A stretch of 64,000 bases of DNA. Origin: Adiantum capillus-veneris (lineage: Eukaryota > Streptophyta > Polypodiopsida > Polypodiales > Pteridaceae). The stretch lies in assembly GCA_014529385.2 (NCBI GenBank), contig CM043971.1:31573209-31637208 (forward strand), given 5' to 3'. The translations under genes were made by a program, and so were the position numbers. This document shows positions 35,830 to 47,321 of the stretch, piece by piece. Below the pieces are notes generated by a model. It was not told the DNA's origin. It saw nothing but the letters and a program-made list of their open reading frames with translations, and did not search any database. The stretch's first letter is position 1, and each line of letters starts with the position of its first letter.

Positions 35830-37126
35830 AAGTTCACTATCATTGGCGGCTCACTCTACAAATTGGGTGTCAATGGGATTCTTCGTCGATGTGTGCCTAT
35901 GGAGGGTAGAAGGAAAGTTATTGCAGAGGCACATAATGGGGAACTGGTGGACATTTTTCTACTTATATTACTTTCAAGAAGATTCTGCAGGCTAGGTTAT
36001 GGTGGCAAACTTTAATATCTAATGTCAAAAGCTTTTTCAAAACCTGTGATATATGCCAAAGAATGGGCAGACCCATAGCAACAGACATGACTCCTTTAAC
36101 ATCAGTCCAGCCACCATTGGGTGTTTTCACGAAATGGGGTTTGGATTTTATGGGGCCATTCAAAAAGATTACTCCTAGAAAGAATAGATATATATTAATG
36201 GCTACCTGTTATGTGACTAGGTGGGTTGAGGCTAAGTCTCTTCCCGACAACACAGCAAAGTCCATGGCTAGGTTCCTATTTGAGAATATTGTCTGCCGAT
36301 ACGGATGTCCTATGGAGATTGTGTCAGACCAAGGTACACACTTTATAAATGACACTATGGGATATTCTGATGGATCTACTTTTAGTCAAGCATAAAAAAT
36401 CAACACCTTATTATCCTAGATGCAATGGGCAAGCGGAAAAACAAGACTGTCAAGACTATCCTTACCAAGATCGTACAGAAAAAGCCAGAGCAGTGTGATT
36501 TGAAACTTCAAACTTCTCTATGGGCATATAGAACAGCTTATAAGGTCACTACCAGTTTAACACCACTTAGAATGGTGTATGGCACTGAAGCTGTTGTACC
36601 AATGGAATTTGTCATACCCAGTCTTAGAATGGCCGTCAAGCATGGCCTGGATTTTAATCACAATCTGAAAAAGAGACTGGAAGAGCTAACACAGCTAGAT
36701 GAGCTAAGATAGAGGGCTATGCTGGAACAAGAAATTGTTCAACAAAGAAGGAAACACTCGCATGACAGACAAATTAAGGTCCGAGAGTTTCAAAAAGGCG
36801 ATCTGGTTCTCTTATATCAGTAAAAATTAGGCCCTAAGAAACCAAACTTAAAGATAGCCTGGGCAGGACCATTTGAAGTTGATTGGGTGTTCTCAAATGG
36901 CACGGTAAGGTTGAAAGATCTGTCTGGATTATTGTTGCCAGGGGTATATAATGGAGCTAAAATCAAGCTCTATTATTTAGAAGCCAAGGAAATGGCTATT
37001 GATGGTCTGGGAGCTGAAGACCAGGAAAATCCAAAATCAGCTATTTTAGGTCTTTTCCATGTACAACCAGTTAAAAGAGCCAATCAAAAATCCAGAACAG
37101 TACTAGTGGGATCAAACCCTGTCTAG
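35830..37126 (+). pseudogene. A: integrase
   Basis: Plus strand. The zinc finger is represented by AEAHNG and, after a frame break, the C-D-I-C-Q-R-M-G-R block near 36,045-36,070. Core: FTKWGLDFMGPFKKI (first D), CYVTRWVEAKSL, YGCPMEIVSDQGTHFINDTM (second D), then a damaged stretch with WAYRTAYKVTTSLTPLRMVY. C-terminal part: VREFQKGDLVLLYQ with KIAWAGPFEV, the GPF motif. Stops at ~36,394, 36,710 and 36,822 interrupt. A further ~80 residues (ending VGSNPV) extend beyond the usual end and lead to the extra 3' ORF. Confidence 0.8.
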
Positions 37127-37225
37127 ACCAGAACCAAAAACGTATGGGCACCAATATCAGTTCTGAGGGAAACAACGGTCGGTAGGACTATCAGTGGTAA
37201 TCATTTCAAAGACAAGAGAAAGTCT

Positions 37226-40200
37226 TGTCTAATGCATGTCTGCCACGTCACTTGCGGTGCACAGAACTCTAGGAACGGTAAGTGGTGGAGCTTTTACGGC
37301 ACAAACGTGTATAACAATAAGGCGAGTAAGTGTTTTGCCTCGCAAGTCTCCTGCACGACGCCTGCAGACTGTTGCTCATTCACCATCACCGAGCTCTAAA
37401 GTTTCTTCGGTACAGCCGCAAACCTCTTGATCCGAGGAGACTGTAGACTACAGTTTATCTTTGCCAGCCACAGCAATATACGGGTTTGACAAATCAAGTA
37501 AGTCATCTTCTTCTTTGTATACTGATTCATCGTCTTCACGGTGTATGGGTAGGAAGAAAATGTCGGAGACGATGCAAGAAACTATAGATGAAACCCAAGC
37601 CCTTATTGCTGCTGCAAAAGCAACTCTTTTGCTTATTCCTCACAGCAAAATACAGAGATATGTGTTTACTGAGCAATCACAGGCCTTACTGAGACTGTGG
37701 GATTTGCATGTGGTGGTGCAAGCAACAAGGATAGAGTTTGACACATCCATTATAAGGCAAGTTTTGGATTCCTTCAATGCCGAAGATGGAAGCACTATGG
37801 TCCATGGTAGAAAAGTGTCAGCATTAGGGAAAATTTGGACTCACAAAGGGGCCTTATAAGGAGTTTGACTTCCTCTCTCATGTCCAAAACGGGCATGCGG
37901 TAAATTTTTTGCAAATCAACTCTAAACTTGGCGGAGATTTGGCAGTTAGAATCTAATCTTCAAGCTCTTTCTATTGATATATAGCACACCACAAGATTTC
38001 TCATATTTTAAAAGATTTTATTTTTGATTCTTTAGATTCTAGACAGAGTTGTCACATCACAAGAGAATCAAAAATAAAATCTTTCAAAATATGAGGAATC
38101 TCATGACGTGCTATATATCAATAGAAAGACTTGAAGAGTAGATTCTAACTGTCAAATCTCCGCCAAGTTTAGAGTTGATTTGCAAAAAATTTACCACACG
38201 CCCGTTTTGGACATGAGAGAGAAAGACAAACTCCTTATAAGGCCGCTTTGTGAGTCCAAATTTTATCTAATGTCACTCCTGAGAACATCGCTTTTTCCTT
38301 CCGAATGCCAAATGAGCCAAAGCCATCTGTGGCAACTGCAGAGAAAATCAGTGCATCTTTGAAAGAAGATGATGCTGCCAAAAAGAAACGAAAAGCCAGT
38401 GCACAAGGAGTGCCATTAGTAGCACGTATGGACATTCTTGCTACCTACCGCTTTGTGGCTAAAGCTGTGAGTCTTAAAAATAATCCTACTTATGTGTCCA
38501 AAACGCTATTTGCTATGCTCTTAGCAAAAAGATTGGACTCTACAGTTTCTATCAATCTCATTCAAATATTATCACACAATGTGCTTCAGCAGATTGCCAA
38601 GTTGAAGTCCCAAAAGCTTTGTATGTTTGGCATTTTCTTTACTAGGCATCTGCTCCGAACACCCATGCCCAGGTAAGATTGTCTTGGAACCATAAGCCAT
38701 TTCCAGTGCCTAGCAATGTTGAAGTATCTTCAGATAAAGAGTCCCCAGAAAACCAGTTAGATATCACTGGACAAAAGAGGAAAGCCACACAAGAGGAGGT
38801 TGGCAGTTCTAAAATACCAAGGACGACTTTGACTAAAATCACTACTCTTCTTAAGCAGTTAGAAAGCCAGATTCAAACAGTATCCACAGAAAAGACTTCG
38901 ACAAGTTAGATTGAACAACCTCTCAATCAGACCACTGGTGGAGTTACCCAGTCAACATGGCAGATTTCAGCAATTACCAGTACGAGGCAGGACCAGTCAG
39001 ATAAGGCCAGTGTTGAGCAGCCAGCAGATCAGACTGACAAGGGAAAAGGGCCAGCACCTTCAAGTCCACTAGGAAATGTTTCCATTCCTTATAGTGAAGT
39101 GGCCCTACGATTAACAAAGAAAGACAGGTTGCAGCAAGTGTAGAGTCATCCTCTCACAGGACATCTAATTCTGCAGAAATTTGATTATCCTAAACTACCA
39201 TATATGGCTCCTATCACGATTTATGAGCCAACTGCATCTGACCCAGCCACGGTGCAGGATGTCTGTTTTGTACTAATTCAGTCATCTTGGAACACTATTG
39301 TGAATGCCATAGGACAAATGATGGATACTTCAGTATTAGATGATGAATTAACCAAGGCAAAAACTAAACTGAAGGAAGTTGACCAACAGATTGAAAAGAT
39401 GGAATAGGAGAGGGCCGCCCAGACCCTGCACCACAATATCATTGAAGCGCAGTTGGCTAGGACCATTTAGCAATTAGAAAGTAGGTTATCCAAGGTGGAG
39501 TCTGAGGTACGGACTTTGAGGGAAGAAAAGGTAGAAGCTGAAAGGGTTGCGACGAACAGATTCAAAACTTTGTTGAGAATGAAGCGAGTTGATTTCAACT
39601 CCTTGTTGAATACCCACACTGCTCTGAAAACCACCTAAACAGAACGGTACATCTATAATAATCTTGCTGAGATACTAAATCCAGAAGGAAATGTTGTTTT
39701 CAATATAGACAATTTGAGGACTCTTATGGAGACAATGCAAAGTGACTTGCAAGACAAACTCTCTGAATATAGCAGTGCTCTAGCAAATCAAGCTAGCCTT
39801 GATTATATTGAGTGGCAGAATAACCTTGAGAAAGAGGATGGGAAGGCCGAAGATGATGAAGAAGACAAGGGGGAGGAATCCGAAGAAGGGCATGGTAATG
39901 ATGACTCTCCTCCATCTCCACCTTCAAGACCTGGTCATGGTGGATCGGGGGCTACAGGAGGGAGTCAATCTAAGGCAGACCAATCAGACCATCTTGAAGG
40001 ACATCAGTCAGGTGACTAGCAAGGGGGACAGCAAGGAGGAGATTAACAAACCAGCAATGCTGGAAATTCACCAGCACACCAGTCTCACAGCACGGTATAG
40101 ATGATAAAGGGAAAGGCAAAGCTGTGACTGAGATTCCAACAGGTGATGAGCAACATTCATTACAGCTCATCACACTGAATAAGAAATTATGACATCAATA

Positions 40201-41505
40201 GGCTCCTGTAACCAGGATGTATCTGGAGGATGATGATCTTATCACTGATCTGGAGCGATTTCAACGACTATATGTCAGCACTAGGGAAATGGGTCAACAT
40301 TGGAAATCATCTGCTTTCCATGATCAGGAGGTGTGCCAATTTCCTAAGCATCCTAGTACAATACAAATGCTAGAGAGAGTGCCTGAATGGATATTAGTTG
40401 TTGATGATAAAGTGGTTAATCCACATTGGCAGAGCCATTCTATTGCAGATTTCCATTCCCTTTCTATGGAATTAGAACTCCTGCTGGGGAATAAGCTGAC
40501 ATATAGATGTATGAAAGATGTCAGAAGTCACTTAAAAGAGGTCTTAGTGCAAATGAAGATTGCTAGGGGAGTTCTGGATCAGAGGGCGAGAGCTATTCTT
40601 GAAGACCAGACTACCACAAGCAAAGGACCTCAAACTCAAATGACAGTAGGAGAATAGGCAACTGCTCTTCGGAGGTTATTTCAGCTGGTTAAAATTACCA
40701 GGAAGATGATGCAGCAAAAGAACCAGGCTATTCTTAATTTTCTAGAGTTTGTCCCTGATTCCCCAGTTCTCCTGTATGCTTTACTAGCAAGAGAAGCGGA
40801 GCTGCCGAGGTTTTTTCCAGCACTATACCCTCAACATACTGAACCAGTAGATCGGCTTACATACTTTAAGATTACTGATGATCTTCAGGATTGGTATGAG
40901 CGATCAACTGTGGAGTGGAAAACCTAGCAAACGCTCTTCAATGATGCTCTTCAGCTAAATGATTTCCAAGAATTAAAAGATGAGGTACAAAGTATCAAGC
41001 TCTGCATGGGACAATGAAAAACTCAGATTAGAGGCCTCATTAAGATCACAAACCAGCTGCCGTAACTCACTGTTGAGTCCTCTAAAGTTCCTAAAAAGGA
41101 CATTACAGCTAAACCAGGCTTAGAACCCCAGTACAGAGAGATGGCTGAGATTCTCTTTGAAGCTAGAATCAGAAATAATCAGCCAAGCTTCCAAAAGGAT
41201 GGATCCATACAGCTTCGCATTGTCATAAATTGGCCAGGACTCATCTAACCAAAGGCCGATGCATGCTCTATGATCCTGACACCAAAACTTATCATCCCCT
41301 CATGCCTTATGAAGTCGAAATGACCACAGAGAAGCGGATCAACTTGAGCAAGAGGCCATTTACAGACTCATTTAGAAGGACAATGCTGGCACTGGGACTT
41401 CGGAGACACCATCAAGACCTAAGGGCAAAAGAAAGCGGGCTCAGTGGAAGGATACTGGGTAGTTCCATCTTGGCATTCACTGGAAGAATTTTCCAGCCGT
41501 CTTAG
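37226..41505 (+). pseudogene. A: long extra ORF downstream of integrase
   Basis: About 4.3 kb between integrase and 3' LTR has broken plus-strand coding potential. It opens MSATSLAVHRTLGTVSGGAF and has a S/T-rich start, then a helical domain with YVFTEQSQALLRLWDLHVVV and, after the foldback insertion, LATYRFVAKAVSLKNNPTYV plus LCMFGIFFTRHLL, reminiscent of the globular domain of plant transposon ORF1 proteins (Athila-type). Next come a coiled coil (39,330-39,560), an acidic/proline patch (EDDEEDKGEESEEGHGND, PPSPPSRPGHGG) and a second helical part (40,217-41,505). The layout parallels the F ORF at 53,100-56,339. Function unknown; stops occur every few hundred bases. Confidence 0.55.
37822..38272. 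mobile_element. Foldback element with T-like ends
   Basis: A 451 bp insertion in the extra ORF of A. Arms 37,822-38,031 and 38,064-38,272 are long inverted copies (~210 bp, a few mismatches) with a ~32 bp loop. It starts CATTAGGGAAAATTTGGACT, which matches the right end of T (CATTAGGAAAAATATGAACC) at 16 of 20 positions. It has no coding capacity. Flanks read GTGTCAG on the left and TCACTCC on the right; a TCA duplication is possible but unproven. It is most simply a non-autonomous relative of T. Confidence 0.7.
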
Positions 41506-41715
41506 AATCAGACGGTGGATTTTTTCCAACATTCTGAGAATTAGACGGTGGATTTTCTCAGTCGGGTGTGGATATCTCTTTGGCTGAAACCCTTGGAATT
41601 ACAACTATAGGGGGTGTCAAGCACTCAACAAAGCATGAAATAAGGCATAAATCTATCTTTTAGAAGGATCAAACAGTGGATTTTTTTTCAAAAATTTTGG
41701 AGTCTTATTAAATTT

Positions 41716-42268
41716 CAAGAAAGGAGGGAAGGATGTAGATGGCGGAGGCAGTCTCACTGGCGGAGGCAGTTTCACTAGGTGGGAACCAGCTCCAGGAAAT
41801 CCGAGCAACGGATCAGTAATTAATTCCATGACGGTTACCACAGTAACTCCAAGAGGCTATAAATAGGACCCATTACATTGTAATCGGGTTGGTTGTACTT
41901 TTGGGTTGTTTTATCTTTTGACTTCCTACTCTTAGTGTGTGGTTGTAGTCCTGAAGTTGTTCCTAAGCTACATTATTCCCACTTGTACTCTTACTTTGTA
42001 ATTCCTAATACAGTAGTTGAGTATACTTCAGCCATATATTCTTTGTATCCATTCCTTCTGAATCTGAATCTGAATCTGAACTGAATCTAAACACTAATTC
42101 TAGTCATTCAGCTTGTCTATTTCTCAACAGATGTATTCGAGTTCATGTAAATGTTCTAGCTCAGTTTCTATCTTTTCCTCCAGTTGTACTAATTGAACTA
42201 ATGAATCACCATCAGCTGTAAACTCTAACACTAGAATAAGCTATCTAAAGAGATCAGCTCCAATTCCA
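41716..42268 (+). mobile_element. A: polypurine tract and 3' LTR
   Basis: CAAGAAAGGAGGGAAGGA (41,716-41,733) abuts an LTR starting TGTAGATGGCGG at 41,734 and ending AATTCCA at 42,268, followed by the target duplication GTGGT (42,269-42,273). It carries the same TATA box (GGCTATAAATAGG) and GGCGGAGGCAGT pair as the 5' LTR, plus a small AATCTG repeat expansion near 42,060-42,080 that accounts for part of its greater length. Confidence 0.9.
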
Positions 42269-42273
42269 GTGGT

Positions 42274-44131
42274 ATAGAATGATCACACTCACTAGCATCT
42301 ATATACATGTTCTTTCTCCCATAGGTGAAGTAGATTCTCCTTTCAGGGAACTTCATGTTGGCAGCCATGCGATCAAACCATGGGGCCCCTACGATAGCAT
42401 CCTCATGTTGGAGAGGAGAGATGAAAAATTCTTCTTTGTTGACATAGCTTTGGACATGAAGCCTCAACTTCCCAATTAAGGGAGTAACGGAGGCTTGTCA
42501 ACCGTTACAATATCTTCCATCTCAAAAGCTTGAATGTCCAACTTGGAGGCCAACTCCATTGATATGAAGTTGTGAGTAGAGCCACGGTCAAACAAGAGGA
42601 AGGCATCATGCTCCCTTACCTTTTCCCAAGCATAGGAGAGAGATGATCCTTTGCAATGAGCATGCTCTTTTTGAGCTTCGATGGTGGAAGCTTTAGGAGT
42701 CTCATTGGGAGCATTTTTCTTGGGGCAAGAACGATAGCCATGTCCTTGCTCCCCACACTTAAAACACTTATGGTCCTTGCAAAAATCTTCAAGCTCTTCA
42801 AGAGAGAGTTTGTTTTGCCCTTTAAAAACTCCCTACTCCTTAGACCGATTGTTGTTGTTGTTGTTGTTGTTGGAAGTGCCTTGGGAATAATTTTGGGCAT
42901 TGGTTTTCCCCTTTGCATCATTTTTGACTTTGTTTTCCATGGGCTTGACATTCTGTCTAGCCCCTTGTTGGAAATTGATGCGTGAAGCAATCATGGTGTG
43001 ATGGATTACTTTGGTGATAGAACCAGGCCGTTGAGAGTTGACATATTCGGCCATCTCTTCAGGTAATCCTGCACAAAATTGTTTCTTTTGCTCCACGAAG
43101 TCTATCTTTTGGAAGACAATAGCCTTGATATGTAAATCCCAAAACTTGTCTACATATTTGTGGATAGACTCATGAGAGAGAAGCTTCAAATTTCTCCATT
43201 TGGTGAGCACTTTGTCCTTTGCATTGCTTGCAAGGAATTGCTTCATGATGGAACCTCGTAGAGTTTTCCATGTCTTTGGGGCTTTGTCGTTGCCACGAAG
43301 GCTAGCCCACCATTGACGAGCCAATTTTTTTAAGTGCATAGCTACATGGAGTAGCTTGGAGGACTCCTGAAGCCCTCATCTCCAAAGGCCGCATCAAATT
43401 GGATGAAGTCCAACACTTTGTCAGTAGCACCAAAGGTGCCATCATAGGTGAGAAAAGAGATATTATTTGCTCCCTTCTTGAACTTCTTGAGCTTTTCTTA
43501 CCTTTTCCATGCAGGGTATGTCCTCCCTTCTTGTATTCTTTAGGAGAATAGCCATAGCTTTCATCGGAAGAGGAGGAAGGTGAAGAACAAGGAGAAGAGG
43601 GTGACCTCTTTCTTGCCCTTTTCTTCCTTTGTTTCCTCTCTTCCCTTTCGGAGTGACGAGGAGAAGGACTGTGTATTGATATCTTCCTCTTGGGAGGATT
43701 TGGCAATCATCTAGGCCACCATCTTTGTGGGGGCACATCTTCAGAGGAACTTAAAGTTTCATTGCTTTCTTGCTCTTTGGATTCCTCCTCTCATACGGGA
43801 GAGAGTCTTCTTTTGGGGGTCTCTTCAAGAGGCCTCCTAAGCTCTCTCTCCTCTTGGAGAGGAAGAGAAATCCCATAAGCGTAGAGTTGTTGAGTAACTT
43901 CGGCTTGCAAAGCAGGGTTGCCCATAGCTTGCTAAAACCTACTAACGAGATAATTGACAAACATGGGGGCATCATCATTAGCACCTTCATGTGAAAAATC
44001 AAAGCTATCAATGTTTGTTCTACTCTCTTGGTTATTGTCATTTGAGCTATGGTGAGTGTTTCCAGGTCAACAAAATTTTTGGGAGAGCTCGTAGAGCACA
44101 ATCTGCTCATATTTCTGATTCGGGCTCATTT
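42274..44131 (-). pseudogene. B1: gag and protease
   Basis: Minus strand, starting near MSPNQKYEQIVLYELSQKFC at ~44,131. A basic S/R-rich stretch (ERKQRKKRARKRSPSSP) precedes the capsid, MHLKKLARQWWASLRGN, DKVLTKWRNLKLLSHESIHK and FCAGLPEEMAEYVN, a good Retrotrans_gag match. An N-rich tract encoded by a GTT/AAC microsatellite (42,848-42,872) follows, then a proper zinc knuckle CFKCGEQGHGYRSC. The protease has DRGSTHNFIS (usual D-S-G changed to D-R-G) and EDAIVGAPWFDRMAANM. Several frame changes and a stop near 42,479 kill it. At 42,273 it is cut by the A insertion; the reading continues at 31,974. Confidence 0.8.
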
Positions 44132-44322
44132 TGTCCTCCGTTTCCACTATAGGCAGATCTGCACAAGCAATTTTGTCATTTTGTGCAGAATTTATGTTAG
44201 TGCCGTTTTTTTCATAATAGGTCCTATACAGTCTACTGCGGGTTGTGATATATAGCACATGCTAGTCTCACTCAGGTTCTCCTCATTTTAGGTAGTTTTC
44301 ACATTAGGTACAGACATTTTCC

Positions 44323-45309
44323 ATGGCTGACAACAACACAAATGTGTTCAAGATGTTTGTTGCTGAGGACAGGCTGGATGGGGACAATTATCGTATGTGG
44401 GCTTACATGATGCAACATGTTCTTGTGTCAAAGGGTGTCTGGAATATTGTGCAAGGCATTGATTTACGTCCTGGTTCTGAGGATGTTGGCGATGTTGAGG
44501 ATGTTGCAGGTCTTGCTATAAGAATTGCTGCTATTAGAGTTGTTTTGCTTACGGCAGAACAATCTCTTTGGGATGTAAATGATGCGCAGGCTCATTCATT
44601 GATTTTGTTGTCTGTGAAGCGCACCATTACTCCTCACATTCATCCAGTGAAGTCTGCAAAACAGGCTTGGGATATTCTAGCAGGTCTTTATGCAAAGCCG
44701 CAATGAGGCTAAAAATTGCTTTGCTGCGTAAAGAGAGATTATGCATGAGGAAAATGATATGGACACTTTCCTTGCTGGTGTCAAGGATATCAATGAGCAA
44801 CTTATTTCTGTAGGTGAAGTCATTTTAGATAGCTCCCTTGTGCAGACTGTTCTTGATGCTTTACCAAATTCTTACCAGACTTTTGCTAGTACTTGAAGAC
44901 TTACGACCCAAGAAAATCCTGAAGTTGTCAAGTTTGATGCCTTCTGCACATTGCTTTTGCAAGAGTCACTTTCCAAGAAAAAAGGACTAGGCAGCATGCA
45001 GTTGAACAGGCTTTTATTGCTTCTCACAGAAAGGGTCGTAACAGCAATGCAGCCACTTCTTATGGTTATGCTACGAGTGGCAAAAATTATGTTCCTAATG
45101 CTTCTGTTGGCAGCAATTCATCTGGAAATTATGGTGTTAAGGGCAAAAAGAAGATGCATTGCCGTTATTGTAAAGGTAATGATCACTTGATCAAGCAGTG
45201 TCCTAAGTTGAAGGCCAAAGAGGCTAAGAAGAAAGAGGGTGCTTCCACTGAAAATGCTGGTTCCACTACAAATGTAGCCATTGTTGAGTCTTTTGTGAAA
45301 GGAGACTGA
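44323..45309 (+). pseudogene. E: copia gag with zinc knuckle
   Basis: Starts MADNNTNVFKMFVAEDRLDG at 44,323, then NYRMWAYMMQHVLVSKGVWN and AKQAWDILAGLYAKPQ: the UBN2-type gag of plant copia. A stop at 44,704 and frame changes follow. A CCHC knuckle CRYCKGNDHLIKQCP lies at ~45,160-45,205 and the frame reads on to a TGA at ~45,307. Gag forms the particle that packages element RNA. It is continuous with protease downstream except for that stop. Confidence 0.85.
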
Positions 45310-45381
45310 GATGCTGATGTTGATGCAGAATGGGCTTTTAGTGCAAAGTGCACTTACAATCTTGATGTCCATGATGCATGC

Positions 45382-46785
45382 ATGTCGATTGCTATAGATT
45401 CACGTGTGTGGTATTTTGACAGTGGTGCTACAAAGCACATTACCTCACATCGTGAATTGTTAACCTCTCTCCAGTTTGTCCCTCATGGGAATTCAATCAC
45501 TTGTGCCAACAATGTCTCTTATCATGTTCGGGGAGTTGGAAAGATTGTGCCTACTGCTGCAAATGACAATTCCTTCACACTTTTTGATGCACTTTATGTA
45601 CTTGGGATCAAGAAGAATCTTTTGTCTGTATCTGCACTTGCTAGACTTGGACTTGTAGTCAAATTTGTGGATGACAGATGTACAGTTTATGATCTCAATT
45701 TTGGTGATGAAATTGTTGCATCCGGCCTTTTGTGCTGTGGGCTGTATAAGCTCACTTTGTATGACAAGTGTGGAAAAATTTTGCAAATGTAGTTGCAGAT
45801 TCAAGGGCTGTTTCCGATGCAAAACTCTGGCATGCACGTTTTGGGCATCTGAATTTTGCTAGTTTGCTGCGTTTGCAAAATTTTGATATGGTTGCTTCTT
45901 TGCCGTCTCTTGAAGCACCTGTCAAACATGTTTGTGAAGGATGTATTTTGGGTAAAATGTAATGTTCTAAGTTTCCAAAGGATGGTTCAGTTAGGGCCAC
46001 ATGCATGTTGCAGCTTGTGCATAGTGTTGTTTGTGGGCCCATGCAAAGTCCGTCCTTGAGAAATTACCTTTACTTCGTGACTTTCATTGATGATACTCCA
46101 GACATGCACGGGTATTTTCTCTTAAAGCAAAGTCCAAAGTTTTTATGTGCTTCAAACAATTTTTGGCTATGGCTGAAAATGTCTTGAAATGTACTATGGG
46201 TACCCTCCGTTACGATCGAGGGGGGGAGTATATGTCTCATGAATTTAATGCATTTCTGGCTAGTCGTGGGATAAAACACCAATGTACAGTGCCTTATACA
46301 CCTCAACAAAATGGTGTAGCTGAGAAGAAAAAGAGGTCACTTACAAAAATGGCACGATGTATGGTCAAAAGTCAAGCTTTGCTGCATTCTTTTTTGCTTG
46401 AGGCCATCATGTGTGCTTATGTACTTAACAAGTGTCCTACCAAAGCTTTGTAGTCTATTACTCCATATGAAGCATGGAATGATAGAAAGCCTTCTATTGA
46501 GCACATGTGTGTTTTTGGCTATTTGGCATATGCTTTGGTGCCACAAACACATCGCAAAAAATTGGATGATAAGGTTGTCAAATGTATTTTTGTTGGTTAT
46601 AGTGCTAAAAGCAAATATTACAGGTTGTATCATCCGCAAACAAAGTGTGCTAAAAGAAAATATTACAGGTTGTATCATCCGCTAACAAAGTGTATTCTAG
46701 TTTCATGGTATGTAGTGTTTGTGGAAGATTCTGTTCAGCCCTTGCTGTCATGTACTAGAGACATTAAGCTCACAGGACATTTATG
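45382..46785 (+). pseudogene. E: copia protease and integrase
   Basis: Protease: WYFDSGATKHITS carries the catalytic D-S-G; NLLSVSALARLGLVVKF follows. The gag-pre-integrase zinc region has LWHARFGHLNFASL and CEGCILGKM (H-H-C-C). The integrase core has FVTFIDDTPDMHGYF (first D), RYDRGGEYMSHEFNAF (where R-S/T-D-N/R-G-G-E-Y is expected; D present), YTPQQNGVAEKKKRS (catalytic E) and SITPYEAWNDRKPSI. A 45 bp in-frame tandem duplication (46,604-46,693) repeats KYYRLYHPxTKC. Stops at ~45,790, 45,960 and 46,451 inactivate it. RT does not follow. Confidence 0.85.
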
Positions 46786-46875
46786 ACACTTTGTTGCCTC
46801 TTTTCAGTGGGTGGAAGTTTGAATGTAAATTCTAATGAGGCAAATGTACAGCCTATGGGGGTTTCCAAAAATGTT

Positions 46876-47019
46876 AGGGGAGAGGCTCTCAGCAAGAGAG
46901 ATCACCTTGGCTTATGTGCCAACACAGGCAACCTTGCAGATCTTTTCACTAAGGCATTGTCTTGTGAGAAGCTCGAAGCTTTCCACAAAGATTTGGGCTT
47001 ACTCCCCTTTGTGGACTGA
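46876..47019 (+). pseudogene. E: C-terminal end of copia RNase H
   Basis: GEALSKRDHLGLCANTGNLA then DLFTKALSCEKLEAFHKDLG and LLPFVD, the well-known end of copia pol (NLADIFTKPL-type motif). The catalytic part of RNase H and all of RT are missing upstream, so this is the right side of an internal deletion. It ends at a TGA ~70 bp before the 3' LTR. Confidence 0.85.
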
Positions 47020-47321
47020 TCATGTCCTCAGGGCATGGCACTTCCCTTTACTCATGTGCCAGCTCTCCTTCACCGCATCACTTCAGGGGGGATTTGTTAC
47101 CATATACATGTGGTAGTGATGTATGTGAACACACTAGGACCGCCAGGGCATTTTTTCCCTCTTTAGGAGGTTTTTTCCCCCGTGCAATGTATATATGCCC
47201 ATCACTCTAGGGCTATCTATCTTTCCATTGAAAACTGAGTAACACACTCTCATTTGTGAGTCTTAATCTTCCTTCATTTTCTCCAAGCTGTGTGTGTTTC
47301 TCTGCAACCCTAATTCCAACA

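Larger units (their letters stand above)
31980..42268 (+). mobile_element. A: full-length LTR retrotransposon with target duplication
   Basis: LTRs 31,980-32,497 (518 bp) and 41,734-42,268 (535 bp) align throughout, start TGTA and end AATTCCA. The 5 bp GTGGT precedes the first (31,975-31,979) and follows the second (42,269-42,273): a perfect target-site duplication. Primer site and polypurine tract are in place. The element (10,289 bp) contains gag, protease, an RT remnant, integrase and a long extra ORF. It lies opposite to its host B1, between B1 protease and RT. Numerous differences between the LTRs suggest an insertion that is not recent. Confidence 0.95.
19169..44131 (-). mobile_element. 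B1: Ty3/gypsy element split by nested insertions
   Basis: Coding segments of one minus-strand gypsy element occur in the right order when three insertions are removed: gag-protease 42,274-44,131, then RT-RNase H 30,480-31,974, integrase N-part 20,261-21,043 and integrase C-part 19,169-19,629. The joints are close to seamless: protease linker continues across the A insertion with target duplication GTGGT; RNase H continues into the integrase linker across T, matching the intact order in B2 (48,260-48,310); integrase continues across the inverted gag insert. Its 5' LTR is lost at the junction with copia E. The L LTR at 10,870-11,800 is its likely 3' end, beyond chromovirus C. Confidence 0.75.
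44260..47321 (+). mobile_element. E: Ty1/copia element, 5' end missing, RT deleted
   Basis: Plus-strand copia in the order gag, knuckle, protease, integrase, then a tiny RNase H end and a 3' LTR (47,095-47,321, starting TGTTACCATATAC, ending AATTCCAACA). CAGGGGGGATT lies just before the LTR as polypurine tract. No 5' LTR or primer site is seen between B1 and gag. RT and most of RNase H are absent between ~46,790 and ~46,880. The 3' LTR abuts B2 RT sequence at 47,322. Confidence 0.85.

Noticed and set aside
44260-47321. E as a complete copia insertion with target duplication
   Set aside because: There is no 5' LTR or primer site, and the two flanks belong to different B copies, so the original insertion cannot be reconstructed.
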